From positions 1 through 64,000 of the forward strand of contig NZ_JABWSY010000016.1 of assembly GCF_013396335.1 (NCBI RefSeq): a stretch of DNA of 64,000 nt, given 5' to 3'. The position numbers were made by a program, and so were the translations under genes. Each line of letters opens with the position of its first letter. Positions within the stretch are counted from its first letter, which is position 1. This stretch comes from Bacillus sp. EB106-08-02-XG196. Lineage in GTDB: Bacteria > Bacillota > Bacilli > Bacillales > Cytobacillaceae. The notes beneath the pieces are model-generated. The model was not told where the DNA came from and made no database searches. It was given only the letters and a program-made list of their open reading frames with translations. Below are positions 38,092 to 46,599 of this stretch, in pieces.

Positions 38092-38220
38092 TGTTAGACT
38101 CCTCTTTTAATATATTTTGCGTATCCTATTTCTTCCGAGTATGTTGAGCGAGCGATTGCTCATTCCGAAGATAGCTGTAAAAATCCCCTCCTTTTCAAGG
38201 GATGGGAATTAAATCGCTAT

Positions 38221-39003
38221 TTATACTTTTTGCTCGATCATCTTTCGGGTATAGATGGTTACCCACTTCCTTGGCAGCAATCCCACTGATTTAGCCATAA
38301 TTTTATTTTTAAAACCTGGAATGATCACTGTTTTATTCTTCATTAACCCTGCAAAGCCGTACTTGGCAACTGCTTCTGGGTCCATCAAGTTCTTAATGAA
38401 AATTTTTGTTCCTGTTGCGGCCAATCCTTCTGTGAGCGGCGTTTTGGTTGATGGGGGACATAATACACTAACATGAACTCCGGTTCCTTTTAATTCTTCC
38501 GCAATCGCTTCTGAAAAGGTTAAGACGTACGATTTGCTTGCCCCATACATCGACATCCCTGGAGTTGGCTGAAAGGCCGCCGTTGAAGCCACATTTAAAA
38601 TTTTACCTTGCTTTCGTTTAACCATTTCACCCGCTATAAGTCTGGTTAAATACGTAAGCGATATCATGTTGAGCTGCAGGCATTCCAATTCTTTCTTAAT
38701 ATCCAATTCCGTCATTAATCCTAATCCGCCAGCCCCGGCATTATTAATCAAAATATCGATGTTGATTTCTTCGTTTTTCAAGTACCGATGCAAGTTCTCT
38801 ACTGTTGCTTGGCTGCTTAAGTCACCGGCAAAAGTATTTACTTGAACTCCATAATCCTTTTGTAATATCTCAGCTTGTTGTTCCAACAACGTTGCGTTCC
38901 TGGCAACTAATACCAAGTTATTGCGATGGTCTGCGAAAACTTTTGCGAATTCCAAACCGATCCCTTTAGTAGCGCCTGTAATCAAAACAGTTTCTGTTGG
39001 CAT
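38221..39003 (-). CDS. Short-chain dehydrogenase/reductase (DltE-like)
   Basis: A 260-residue SDR with classical cofactor motif TGATKGIG, NNAG, catalytic Ser of NVASTAAF and YGASK, so active. It belongs to the group of membrane-peripheral reductases with a basic C-terminus (PRKWVTIYTRKMIEQ) often annotated as DltE or oxidoreductases of lipids. It is the first gene of the long minus run, right behind promoter copy A. A weak hairpin with T run at 38183-38203 separates it from the acyl-CoA dehydrogenase gene and may attenuate read-through. Confidence 0.8.
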   Translation of the reverse strand: MPTETVLITGATKGIGLEFAKVFADHRNNLVLVARNATLLEQQAEILQKDYGVQVNTFAGDLSSQATVENLHRYLKNEEINIDILINNAGAGGLGLMTELDIKKELECLQLNMISLTYLTRLIAGEMVKRKQGKILNVASTAAFQPTPGMSMYGASKSYVLTFSEAIAEELKGTGVHVSVLCPPSTKTPLTEGLAATGTKIFIKNLMDPEAVAKYGFAGLMKNKTVIIPGFKNKIMAKSVGLLPRKWVTIYTRKMIEQKV

Positions 39004-39065
39004 ATGTTTTTTAGCCCCTTTACATTCGGAAAATTCTAAAATTTATAAACATTATTATATTATTG

Positions 39066-39132
39066 ATTATACTCATTAGTATAAATTATATAAAATTAAA
39101 CATTTTAATATATAAGTAAGTATTTCTAATAT
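39066..39132 (-). promoter_or_regulatory. LysR-type catabolic promoter, copy A
   Basis: In the direction of the SDR gene: distal arm, then AAATGTTTAATTTTA, 19 bases, then TATAAT (39066-39071), 63 bases before the SDR start. The distal arm is the most degenerate of the seven copies. It is proposed to drive the long acyl-CoA/PHA run from 39,003 down to 26,374. Confidence 0.65.
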
Positions 39133-39193
39133 ATAGATAGTGAAAACTATCGATTTTTCTAAATTCCTGAAATTAATAAGAGTTACCCATAAT

Positions 39194-39238
39194 AAAAGAG
39201 AAGCCTCTTCGTCACTTAGACACAGGGCTTCTCTTTTT
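39194..39238 (-). terminator. Terminator after the cupin gene
   Basis: AAAAGAGAAGCC pairs with GGCTTCTCTTTT around a 20-base loop, just past the cupin stop, with a T run on the minus strand. Confidence 0.75.
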
Positions 39239-39253
39239 ATAACAGATTTAATT

Positions 39254-39730
39254 TTAAAACGCAGTCACATCAACTGGTTCAATTCCTTCAGCCTCGCAAT
39301 AGTCAAGGTATCTTTTCAGGAATGATTCCCAATTATCTCGTGCAATAATTTCTCCATTCTCACCCAAATAGTCTAATGTTCCTTCCACAATATTGAATGT
39401 AATAACGTCGTCATCCCCTACAGCTGTAGGTGTATGTGTGGAGCCAGCAGGTTCAAAAACCATATCGCCAGGTTTGGAAATCCAAGACTCCTCGAGATAT
39501 CTCCAAGATCCTTGTACAGTATAAACAATGACTTGTCCAGGATGAAAATGGGCCGGAAGCTGCATTTTCGCAGGTACATATAATAAGGTAATATTCTGTC
39601 CTGTCACAGGATTGGCTTTAAGCAATTTAAATTTCGCATCTCCGAAATAAGGAACCCAAGGCAATTCATCTACATTAACATTTCCTGCATGATATGCTAC
39701 TGCTGCTTGTACATTTTTTACATTACTCAC
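39254..39730 (-). CDS. Cupin-domain protein (ChrR/dioxygenase-like)
   Basis: A protein of about 158 residues with a single cupin barrel. The metal-binding motif begins PAHFHPG and ends with the His of GSTHTPT. Members of this group include oxygenases that cleave hydroxylated ketones and anti-sigma metal sensors; with a CoA catabolic locus around it, an enzyme is more likely. An ATG at 39748 lacks a ribosome site, whereas GAGGGA stands seven bases before the GTG at 39730, so the latter is chosen. It has its own copy (B) of the shared promoter. Confidence 0.72.
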   Translation of the reverse strand: MSNVKNVQAAVAYHAGNVNVDELPWVPYFGDAKFKLLKANPVTGQNITLLYVPAKMQLPAHFHPGQVIVYTVQGSWRYLEESWISKPGDMVFEPAGSTHTPTAVGDDDVITFNIVEGTLDYLGENGEIIARDNWESFLKRYLDYCEAEGIEPVDVTAF

Positions 39731-39822
39731 TACAATTCCCTCTTCCATTGTATGTTTTTAAATTCGCACGCTGTTAACGCTTACATGATTCAGCTAATTA
39801 ACTTTTTCGAATTTATAATATC

Positions 39823-39888
39823 AGTATATTTTTAATTTTCAGCTAAGTAAAATTAACATTTTTAATGTGCAATTAAGTTTGATTAATT
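39823..39888 (-). promoter_or_regulatory. LysR-type catabolic promoter, copy B
   Basis: In the direction of the cupin gene: a divergent distal arm (ATTAATCAAACTTAAT), then AATGTTAATTTTA, 19 bases, then TATACT (39823-39828). The -10 lies 93 bases before the chosen GTG start. Confidence 0.62.
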
Positions 39889-39914
39889 TACACTGCTCGT
39901 TGTTTGGATGAAAT

Positions 39915-40703
39915 TTACTTAGCCCCAAGGCCCCCATCAAGAACCAATATTTGTCCTGTACAATAATTAGAAGCTGCTGAAGCAAAGTATAGGAGAGCAC
40001 CTACTAAATCATTGTCATTGCCTAACCTTCTAACTGGAACTTGGGAAGCAATGAAAGGACCTGCTTTGTGTACAAGTGTTCCCGGTATTTCTGGGTTATT
40101 CATTCCAGTAGTGAACACTCCAGGAGCAATGGAATTTACATACACTCCATGGCGACCCCACTTAACTGCAAGATCCTTCGTTAAAGTCATAACGGCACCC
40201 TTACTAGTTGTATACCCTACAGAATCTACTGCTTCTGGGTCAACGCCTTTAAAACCAATACTAGAAGAAATGTTAATGATTTTTCCGTATGCGTTTTCAA
40301 TCATTTGTTTTCCTACAGCTTGACACATCAAGAATGTACCAGTCACATTTGTATCAAGCATAGATTGCCACTGTTTTAAAGGCATTTCAGTAGCAGGTGT
40401 TTCAAAAACCGTTCCGCTGCTGTTGACTAAAATTTCAATTTTTCCGAAATGAGAAACAGCTTTCTCCAAGCCTTGAACGACAGATTCAGGATTTGTTACA
40501 TCAACCGCTAGAGCAAGTGCTTGTTTTCCTAATGCCTCTATTTCTTTTACAACTTCTTCACAAACTTCTAACCTACGAGAACAAACTACTACGTTTGCAC
40601 CTGCCTCTGCTAAAGCCAGTGCCATTACACGCCCTAGCCCGCTGCCGCCTCCGGTAACGATTGCTGTCTGTCCGGTTAAATCAAACAATTGTTTTAATGA
40701 CAT
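39915..40703 (-). CDS. SDR family oxidoreductase (FabG/gluconate-dehydrogenase-like)
   Basis: A 262-residue classical SDR. The cofactor motif is TGGGSGLG with CSRR after the second strand (an Arg pair that favours NADP). NSSG replaces the usual NNAG; the catalytic Ser (INISSS) and YTTSK are intact. It ends in the normal LVLDGGLGAK. AAGGAGG precedes the ATG. The orientation of promoter copy C points at this gene, so it is a member of the LysR regulon. The substrate is likely a 3-hydroxyacyl-CoA or related alcohol, by context. Confidence 0.82.
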   Translation of the reverse strand: MSLKQLFDLTGQTAIVTGGGSGLGRVMALALAEAGANVVVCSRRLEVCEEVVKEIEALGKQALALAVDVTNPESVVQGLEKAVSHFGKIEILVNSSGTVFETPATEMPLKQWQSMLDTNVTGTFLMCQAVGKQMIENAYGKIINISSSIGFKGVDPEAVDSVGYTTSKGAVMTLTKDLAVKWGRHGVYVNSIAPGVFTTGMNNPEIPGTLVHKAGPFIASQVPVRRLGNDNDLVGALLYFASAASNYCTGQILVLDGGLGAK

Positions 40704-40760
40704 TTTACATTTCCTCCTTATTAAGAATATTCAAAGATTTTAAAAATCTTATTGATATTG

Positions 40761-40826
40761 ATTGTACTAATAAATTATAATGAAATAAAATTAAAGATTT
40801 TAATATGTAATTAAGTTTTACTAATA
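40761..40826 (-). promoter_or_regulatory. LysR-type catabolic promoter, copy C
   Basis: In the direction of the SDR gene: distal ATATTAGTAAAACTTAATTA, then AAAATCTTTAATTTTA, 19 bases, then TACAAT (40761-40766), 58 bases before the SDR start. It lies in the intergenic space shared with the divergent lysR gene and could also repress that gene. It differs from copy F at only one position over the 42-bp core. Confidence 0.72.
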
Positions 40827-40845
40827 TTTAAAAAGGGGTACAGCA

Positions 40846-41751
40846 ATGAATATTGAACAATTACTATATATCGTTGAAGTTGCTAAATACAATTCTCTGT
40901 CTATTGCGGCACAGAATCTACATGTAACTCAATCCACAATCAGTCAGTCCATTACCAACTTTGAAAAGGAGCTAGGGATTAAAATTCTTAAACGGTCACG
41001 GGGACATGGTGCTGTCCCAACGGACGAAGGCAGAATCATTCTAAAACTAGCCTATGAAGTACAAAAAAAACTTGAAGAAATAAAAGAGACAGCCAACTTA
41101 ATGAATTCCACAGAAGTGGGGGAACTAAAAATTTCTTCTCTACCAGGTTTAATGACCTTTCTAGTAAAAGCAATATCAGCTTTTAGACATGATTTTCCTC
41201 ACGTAAATCTTGAGGTAACCGAAAAAAGTGGAAATGCTGTAATTGAAGATGTCAGGCAGCATAAAATTGACTTCGGACTGATTACATATTCAAGTGATTT
41301 GAGCGTAAACATGGAAGGAATAGCTTTTGAAGCTTTTATTGAGGGGAAGCAGAAAGTATATGTTTCTAAGCATTCTCCCTTAGCGTTTCTTGGTACCGTA
41401 ACACCAAATGATATACTTGATCAAACTCTCGTCACCTATAAAGGTGAATTAATGCAATATTTTGTACAAGATTTTTTTAAGAGATATAAGCCTTTAAAAA
41501 TCCTATTTACATCAAATAATATGGCCGGCGTTCTACAAGCCATCAATGAAAACTTGGCCATTACATTTGCTCCTGATTTCGTTATGAAAAATTATCCTTC
41601 CGTTATCAATGGAGATATTATTCCAGTAGATCTGGTGAATCATAGCACTGTTAATATTTCTTTAGGTTTAGTTCGATCAGAAAATAAACATTTATCCACT
41701 TTTGGCAACAAATATATCCATTATCTTAAATCTGAAATTATTAAAAGTTAA
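40846..41751 (+). CDS. LysR-type transcriptional regulator, likely locus activator
   Basis: A 301-residue LysR protein. The N-terminal winged helix-turn-helix is typical (LSIAAQNLHVTQSTISQSITNFEKELG, residues about 18-42), and the effector domain follows from about residue 90. AAAGGGG stands before the ATG. It is the only LysR gene inside the block of seven shared promoter copies, and one of these (C) lies 20 bp upstream. I propose that it senses an acid or acyl-CoA of the pathway and activates those promoters; effector unknown. Confidence 0.85.
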   Translation: MNIEQLLYIVEVAKYNSLSIAAQNLHVTQSTISQSITNFEKELGIKILKRSRGHGAVPTDEGRIILKLAYEVQKKLEEIKETANLMNSTEVGELKISSLPGLMTFLVKAISAFRHDFPHVNLEVTEKSGNAVIEDVRQHKIDFGLITYSSDLSVNMEGIAFEAFIEGKQKVYVSKHSPLAFLGTVTPNDILDQTLVTYKGELMQYFVQDFFKRYKPLKILFTSNNMAGVLQAINENLAITFAPDFVMKNYPSVINGDIIPVDLVNHSTVNISLGLVRSENKHLSTFGNKYIHYLKSEIIKS

Positions 41752-41760
41752 TACAGAAAA

Positions 41761-41806
41761 AAAGAGAAGCAACTTCGTCCAAAGTGGACTTAGTGCTTCT
41801 CTTTTT
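41761..41806. terminator. Bidirectional terminator between lysR and scoB
   Basis: AAAGAGAAGCA pairs with TGCTTCTCTTT, with an inner GTCC/GGAC stem and T runs at both ends. It closes the convergent lysR and scoB genes, and resembles the hairpin at 39194 in sequence (AGAGAAGC arms). Confidence 0.78.
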
Positions 41807-41832
41807 ATAGGAATCTATTAGTATTATTTCTT

Positions 41833-42513
41833 TTATATTGTTATCGAAGCCTTTTGCAGCTCCCCATTACCTAAATTCAGATTGGGACTAATCGTAAAGG
41901 AAGCCTCCGTCTTCTCCATTACTTCATGAACTGTAACACCTTCTTGAGTTTCCATAAGAATCATGCCCTCAGGTGTAAAATCAAACACAGCCAAATCCGT
42001 AATTAATCGATGCACAACTTTTTGACCGGTCAATGGAAGGGTACAGCTTTTTTTAATCTTGGATTCATTGTACTTATTGGTGTGTTCCATAATGACCACG
42101 ATTCTTTTGGCACCATGGACAAGATCCATCGCTCCTCCCATACCCTTGATCATTTTTCCAGGGATCATCCAATTTGCCAGATCTCCTTGTTCAGATACCT
42201 CCATACCACCTAGGATGGCCAAATCAATATGTCCTCCTCGAATCATGGCAAAAGACTCAGCACTATCAAAGAACGATCCTCCGCTAACTGCTGTAACCGT
42301 TTCCTTCCCTGCGTTTATAAGATCAGGATCCTCCATACCTTCAAAAGGATAAGGTCCAATCCCAAGCAAGCCATTTTCTGATTGTAATAATACATGAACA
42401 TCATTCGGAATTTCGTTGGCAAGCAAAGTAGGTATTCCAATCCCAAGATTTACGTTCATTCCATTTTGAATCTCTTGAACTGCACGCTTAATGATTTTTG
42501 TCCTGGTATCCAT
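41833..42513 (-). CDS. scoB: CoA-transferase subunit B (3-oxoacid type)
   Basis: Beta subunit of a family I CoA-transferase that moves CoA between succinyl-CoA (or acetyl-CoA) and a 3-keto or other short acid. The protein of 226 residues shows the catalytic Glu in LLQSENGLLG, followed by GIGP and GGHIDLAILGGMEVS. The ATG at 42513 is preferred over the GTG at 42516; AGGGGG precedes both. The alpha subunit gene lies 48 bp upstream. It can activate the pathway acid or reclaim acetoacetate. Confidence 0.88.
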   Translation of the reverse strand: MDTRTKIIKRAVQEIQNGMNVNLGIGIPTLLANEIPNDVHVLLQSENGLLGIGPYPFEGMEDPDLINAGKETVTAVSGGSFFDSAESFAMIRGGHIDLAILGGMEVSEQGDLANWMIPGKMIKGMGGAMDLVHGAKRIVVIMEHTNKYNESKIKKSCTLPLTGQKVVHRLITDLAVFDFTPEGMILMETQEGVTVHEVMEKTEASFTISPNLNLGNGELQKASITI

Positions 42514-42561
42514 CACTATATATTCCCCCTAGAAAAACTGCTTTGTAATTTTAACAGGTAT

Positions 42562-43284
42562 TTACCCTTCAATGGTGATTTTAGTAGGTATGACGGTACG
42601 GCGTTCAATTCTTTTCACATAATTCTTTCCTTCCAATATCCTTTGGACATAGATCCCAGGTGTATGAATCTCATCCGGTTCAAGAGCACCCACTTCAACT
42701 ATTTGCTCCACCTCGGCAATTGTAACCCTCCCTGCGGTTGCAGCGAGTGGGTTAAAATTGCGCGCTGTTTTCCGGTAAACAAGATTTCCTAACAAGTCGC
42801 CTTTCCATGCCTTTACAAAGGCAAAATCACCCACTATCCCTTTTTCAAGAATATGCGGTCTCCCATTAAAATGTCGAACTTCTTTGCCCTCCGCAATCTG
42901 GGTACCAACACCAGTCGGCGTATAGAATCCAGGGATGCCAGCTCCTCCTGCCCGAATTCTTTCAGCCAGTGTCCCCTGCGGAACAAGCTCTACTTCCAAT
43001 TCTCCACTTAAAAATTGCTTTTCAAAGATTTTGTTCTCCCCCACATAGCTAGCTACCATTTTCTTAATCTGCTTATTTGCAAGGAGAAGACCCAGTCCCC
43101 AATCATCGACCCCACAATTGTTACTAACAATCGTTAAGTCCTTTGTTCCCTTTTCCACCAACGCCAGGATTAGATTCTCGGGAATTCCCGATAGTCCGAA
43201 CCCGCCAACAATGATGGTTGCACCATCTTGAATATCTTGAATCGCTTCATTAAATTCTGTGATTATCTTACCTTGACCAGCCAT
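42562..43284 (-). CDS. scoA: CoA-transferase subunit A (3-oxoacid type)
   Basis: Alpha subunit of 240 residues with the CoA-binding glycine loop IIVGGFGLSGIPENLI and the family stretch NLVYRKTARNFNPLAA. Together with scoB it forms a heteromeric family I CoA-transferase. The ATG at 43284 follows GGGAGTG; the GTG nine bases upstream is less likely. Promoter copy D lies directly upstream. Confidence 0.88.
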   Translation of the reverse strand: MAGQGKIITEFNEAIQDIQDGATIIVGGFGLSGIPENLILALVEKGTKDLTIVSNNCGVDDWGLGLLLANKQIKKMVASYVGENKIFEKQFLSGELEVELVPQGTLAERIRAGGAGIPGFYTPTGVGTQIAEGKEVRHFNGRPHILEKGIVGDFAFVKAWKGDLLGNLVYRKTARNFNPLAATAGRVTIAEVEQIVEVGALEPDEIHTPGIYVQRILEGKNYVKRIERRTVIPTKITIEG

Positions 43285-43351
43285 TCTTTTCACTCCCTAC
43301 ATTAATAAAAAAATTCTGACAGTTTGTGATAATTTTAATAGTATGATAAAA

Positions 43352-43416
43352 ATTATACTCATAAGTAAAAATTAAATAAAATTAAAAATTTTAATTTGTA
43401 TGTAAGTTTTACTTAC
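43352..43416 (-). promoter_or_regulatory. LysR-type catabolic promoter, copy D
   Basis: In the direction of scoA: a perfect LysR dyad GTAAGT-aaa-ACTTAC (T-N11-A), then AAAATTTTTAATTTTA, 19 bases, then TATAAT (43352-43357), 68 bases before the ATG. It is the clearest dyad of the seven. Between here and 43,597 there is otherwise only a weak hairpin (43447-43472). Confidence 0.75.
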
Positions 43417-43596
43417 AATAAAACCCTAGGACCTAAAAATAATCAAGGACCTCCATTTTGGAGGCCCTTTTAATCATGCAGCCATTCGCCAAGGCTTAAT
43501 CCATATTATTATTCCATTTCTACACACACCAACAATATGTAATTAGTCGGTACTTATGCATAGATTGGCTGCTAAATATCATAAATTCATATTTTG

Positions 43597-43761
43597 TTAC
43601 ATTACTCCATCTTCCTCATCAATATGATCATCAGCGTAAGTCTCGGAGATCTTATCCAGACAATTCCAGCACTTACTGCGATTTCGCTCCATAATGGCTA
43701 ATTCTTCATTGCAATCTACACAACAATCCATTCCATCAACAGCCATGTTATTTTTACACAT
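43597..43761 (-). CDS. Small zinc-ribbon-like protein, 54 aa
   Basis: A short protein read on the minus strand from an ATG preceded by an excellent GAGGAGG. It has CC-x2-C near residues 13-17 and C-x2-C at 31-34, the layout of a treble zinc ribbon, and an acidic tail. It lies 32 bp downstream of the first MFS gene in the same direction and probably shares its transcript. No family is recognised. Small enough to be missed by length cut-offs. Confidence 0.65.
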   Translation of the reverse strand: MCKNNMAVDGMDCCVDCNEELAIMERNRSKCWNCLDKISETYADDHIDEEDGVM

Positions 43762-43793
43762 ATTTCGTTTCCTCCTCGATTAAATCATGATTT

Positions 43794-45083
43794 TTAAATA
43801 ATCACAGTTTCCTCTGTTTTTATCGTTGTGTTAGTTTGCTTCGCAGGACGTACAATGGTCAAAAACAATAATCCGAAAACAAACATAACCAATGAAGTTA
43901 CTAGGAACCCATAACCATATCCAATTGCCTCAGTTCCTGAATTTTGGATAAAATTCCCGAATATAACTGGAGCAATAATACTTGCTGAACTTGATAGAGC
44001 AACATATGTCCCTTGTGCTTTTCCAATGTTTTTGGTAGAAAAGAATTCCATCAACATAGCGGGTGCGAGTGATAGAATAACAATGGCAAAACCTGGAGCA
44101 AGAATGAAGAACAAGATGGATATAGCACTTGAATTCACGACACTTCCAAGATATAAACAAATAGCGGATAGCACCATTGTAATACCTGCAAGATTTACTC
44201 GTGCTTTTCGAATATCACCTGTTTTGCGATATATCCGATCTGATATCAAGGCAAAGACAATTTGGGAAATGGCAGCGAAGAGAAAAGGCAATGACACTGC
44301 CATTTTTAATGTTTTTCCATCAAAATGTTGAACATTGGTAAAGTATGCTGGAAACCAAACCGCTTGAACAGACAATAACCAATAGGCACAACCTGCACAC
44401 AAAACGGTAAACATAAAATTTTTTGAAAAAAGATGCGGAAGAAATTGACGCCAAGAAACCTTAGAAGAGATGAATGAGTTCTTTTCCTCATGTTCAATTG
44501 TAGGTAACCCGATTTCTTTTGGGCTTTCTTTTCCGAATATCATCCATAAAACTAGAACAATAAGTCCAACAATCCCCATTGCAATAAAAGCAGATCTCCA
44601 TCCATTTTGAGAGATCAAGGAGATTAATAATGGAGAAGCAATCGCTGGTCCGATTGCTGCTCCAAAGAGAACAGCACCAAAGCCTATACCATGTCTGTGT
44701 TTAGGGAACCATTTTCCTATTAGAGAAGTTGATATAGCAATCGCTGGACCTTCTCCTGCTCCCAAGATCATTCTTGAAAACATTAATAAAGACAGACTGG
44801 AAACAAATGGTGTGGTAAATTGAACAGCCAACCATACTAACATGATCCAAGTAAACATTTTTTTCGTGTTTTTGGAATCGGCCATGCCACCAATAATTAA
44901 AGAGGATATGGTAAAGAACCAAAAGAATGAGCTTCCAATAACTCCCCATTGTGAAGGACTTAAGTGTAACTCTTTCATTAGAGGAACGGAGACTAAACCG
45001 ATGATAATTTTATCAACTTGGTTGACCATTCCGGAAGCAACAAGAATTAATAATATAATCCAAGAATATTTTGGTGTTTTCAA
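43794..45083 (-). CDS. MFS transporter (anion:cation symporter type), paralogue 1
   Basis: A 429-residue carrier with 12 predicted membrane helices. The GGMADSKNTKK loop between helices 2 and 3 is the MFS signature, and RMILGAGEGPAIA fits the ACS group that imports organic acids. It starts at a TTG with AAGGGGAG upstream, 154 bp downstream of dioxygenase 1. It is closely similar to the carrier at 50,799-52,088 over the full length, so one arose by duplication. Likely imports the acid oxidised by the neighbouring oxygenases. Confidence 0.85.
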   Translation of the reverse strand: MKTPKYSWIILLILVASGMVNQVDKIIIGLVSVPLMKELHLSPSQWGVIGSSFFWFFTISSLIIGGMADSKNTKKMFTWIMLVWLAVQFTTPFVSSLSLLMFSRMILGAGEGPAIAISTSLIGKWFPKHRHGIGFGAVLFGAAIGPAIASPLLISLISQNGWRSAFIAMGIVGLIVLVLWMIFGKESPKEIGLPTIEHEEKNSFISSKVSWRQFLPHLFSKNFMFTVLCAGCAYWLLSVQAVWFPAYFTNVQHFDGKTLKMAVSLPFLFAAISQIVFALISDRIYRKTGDIRKARVNLAGITMVLSAICLYLGSVVNSSAISILFFILAPGFAIVILSLAPAMLMEFFSTKNIGKAQGTYVALSSSASIIAPVIFGNFIQNSGTEAIGYGYGFLVTSLVMFVFGLLFLTIVRPAKQTNTTIKTEETVII

Positions 45084-45237
45084 TGTAATAATCTCCCCTT
45101 CTCTTCTACTATATATAGGAAAATCTTTTTGTAAAATCTAAGAGGCACTCCCATTACATGAAGCAATTCGTTTTCTTATGATACGGTTTTTAAAAGTAAA
45201 TCTACTTTGTTTAACCACCTGATTTTTATTAAAATCA

Positions 45238-46293
45238 TTACCTCATGTTTTCTCCAATGCCGCCAGCAGTTTTTTCACGGACGGGAATACCGCCGCGACC
45301 CGCTTTACCTGTTTTCTCATCAATAAACATAGCGAAATCCGGCGCAATTTCTCGCCCATTTGGCATCGTAAGCCACAATCTTAATAAATGTCGTTTGCGT
45401 TGGGGTTCTTCATAATCTTCATATATAGTACGTGAATGAAGAACGGTATAATTATTTACGAATTGCATATCACCAGGTTCCATCATCATATCGATATGCA
45501 TGTTTTCATCATGAAGGAGAGAATCCATTAAGTCATATGCTTCCATTTCTTCCTTTGACAATTGGATACCTGTTTTCGCTTGTGCAGATTCGACATATCC
45601 ACGATTATATCTGCAGCTCAATTTACCTTTGTAATAGCTAAAGACTGGTGAGGAATATACTGGAGATTCTCCTGGTGCTTCTTCACCACGACGATCCAAG
45701 AAGTATGGACGATAGAGAATTTCAAGGTACTCTGGGTACTTCTCGAGAATTTCATTATAAACAGCCATCGAACTTACAATACTACTAAATCCCCCCGATT
45801 TAGCCTTCCTGAGACTTAATAAACCGACTACGTCAGAGCCATCTGGGTGAAAGGGAAGATGTGCTTTCGTTTGGTAACCGCGTACATTGGAATCATTAAT
45901 GTTGAGACCTTGATCTACAACATGCCCTAAAAGATCACCTTTTGCGTTTTGCGCTACCGGAATGCCCATATGTACTCCTAGACCCCAGTAAATAATGCTT
46001 GTTTCTTCATCCGTATATCTTTCCATTGGTAATCCACGAATTAACAGAAATCCTCTCCCATTTTCCAGCTCGTCGATAAAGTAAGCGATTTCGTCTGAGA
46101 GATCAGGAATTGGGAAGTCCTCCTTGTTAAAATCTGGTGCTTTTAAACCTTTTTGTTTCACAAAATATAAAGCGCTTTCAAGAGAAGCAATCGTTTTCTC
46201 AGATAAATAATAAATCCATGAACTATCTTTTACTAGATCAATACCTTTCCATGCTGCTTGTCCTTGAATTTTCTCCTTTAAAATGGACGGCAC
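45238..46293 (-). CDS. TauD/TfdA-type Fe(II)/2-oxoglutarate oxygenase, paralogue 1
   Basis: A 351-residue oxygenase that should use Fe(II), 2-oxoglutarate and O2 to hydroxylate or cleave a small acid. The Fe-binding HxD is HPD in FHPDGSDVVG, the distal His is in VLHSRT, and the 2-oxoglutarate Arg lies in the RHLLRLWL block. The start is a GTG with GGAGGAG five bases upstream. A short leader frame ends exactly at this start. Two close paralogues lie at 49,717 and 52,182. Substrate unknown; relatives cleave taurine, sulfonates or aryloxy acids. Confidence 0.83.
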   Translation of the reverse strand: MPSILKEKIQGQAAWKGIDLVKDSSWIYYLSEKTIASLESALYFVKQKGLKAPDFNKEDFPIPDLSDEIAYFIDELENGRGFLLIRGLPMERYTDEETSIIYWGLGVHMGIPVAQNAKGDLLGHVVDQGLNINDSNVRGYQTKAHLPFHPDGSDVVGLLSLRKAKSGGFSSIVSSMAVYNEILEKYPEYLEILYRPYFLDRRGEEAPGESPVYSSPVFSYYKGKLSCRYNRGYVESAQAKTGIQLSKEEMEAYDLMDSLLHDENMHIDMMMEPGDMQFVNNYTVLHSRTIYEDYEEPQRKRHLLRLWLTMPNGREIAPDFAMFIDEKTGKAGRGGIPVREKTAGGIGENMR

Positions 46294-46362
46294 CTATACT
46301 CCTCCTTCGTTTTCTAATGCAACCTTTTCTTTAGTAGACAATGTTCGGGCTGTTTCTTCCAA
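46294..46362 (-). other. Possible 22-aa leader peptide of dioxygenase 1
   Basis: A TTG with GAGGGAG eight bases upstream opens 22 codons (starting MEETARTLSTKEK) whose TAG stop directly abuts the GTG start of dioxygenase 1. The ribosome site of the oxygenase lies inside this frame, so translation could be coupled. No other promoter copy has such a leader. It could also be chance. Confidence 0.35.
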
Positions 46363-46486
46363 AAGATTGACTCCCTCGTTTTTGTAAATCTTGTTCAAAC
46401 AATTAATACTATTGAACGATGTTCCCCCCTTTATTTACAAGAATCGCTTTAATAGCATTTTGACTGTGTTAATAGTCATTACATTA

Positions 46487-46553
46487 ATTATATTCATAAT
46501 TTTCAGTAAAAAAAAATTAAAGATTTTAACTTGCATGTAAATAACACTAATAT
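46487..46553 (-). promoter_or_regulatory. LysR-type catabolic promoter, copy E
   Basis: In the direction of dioxygenase 1: distal arm with ATATTAGTGTTATTTACATG, then AAAATCTTTAATTTTT, 19 bases, then TATAAT (46487-46492). The -10 lies 194 bases before the GTG, much farther than in the other copies (58-93). It is back to back with copy F; together they fill the 443-bp gap 46294-46736. Confidence 0.68.
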
Positions 46554-46599
46554 ATAAAAATAGTGCCCCCATGTACAATGGAAAATTTCAACATCATAA

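Noticed and set aside
38183..38203. Possible terminator between the SDR and acyl-CoA dehydrogenase genes
   Set aside because: The stem is only 5 to 7 bp with an imperfect inner part; noted under the SDR but not listed as a separate feature.
43447..43472. Hairpin with TTTT in the scoA upstream region
   Set aside because: One mismatch and a short T run; no gene end close enough to call it a terminator with confidence.
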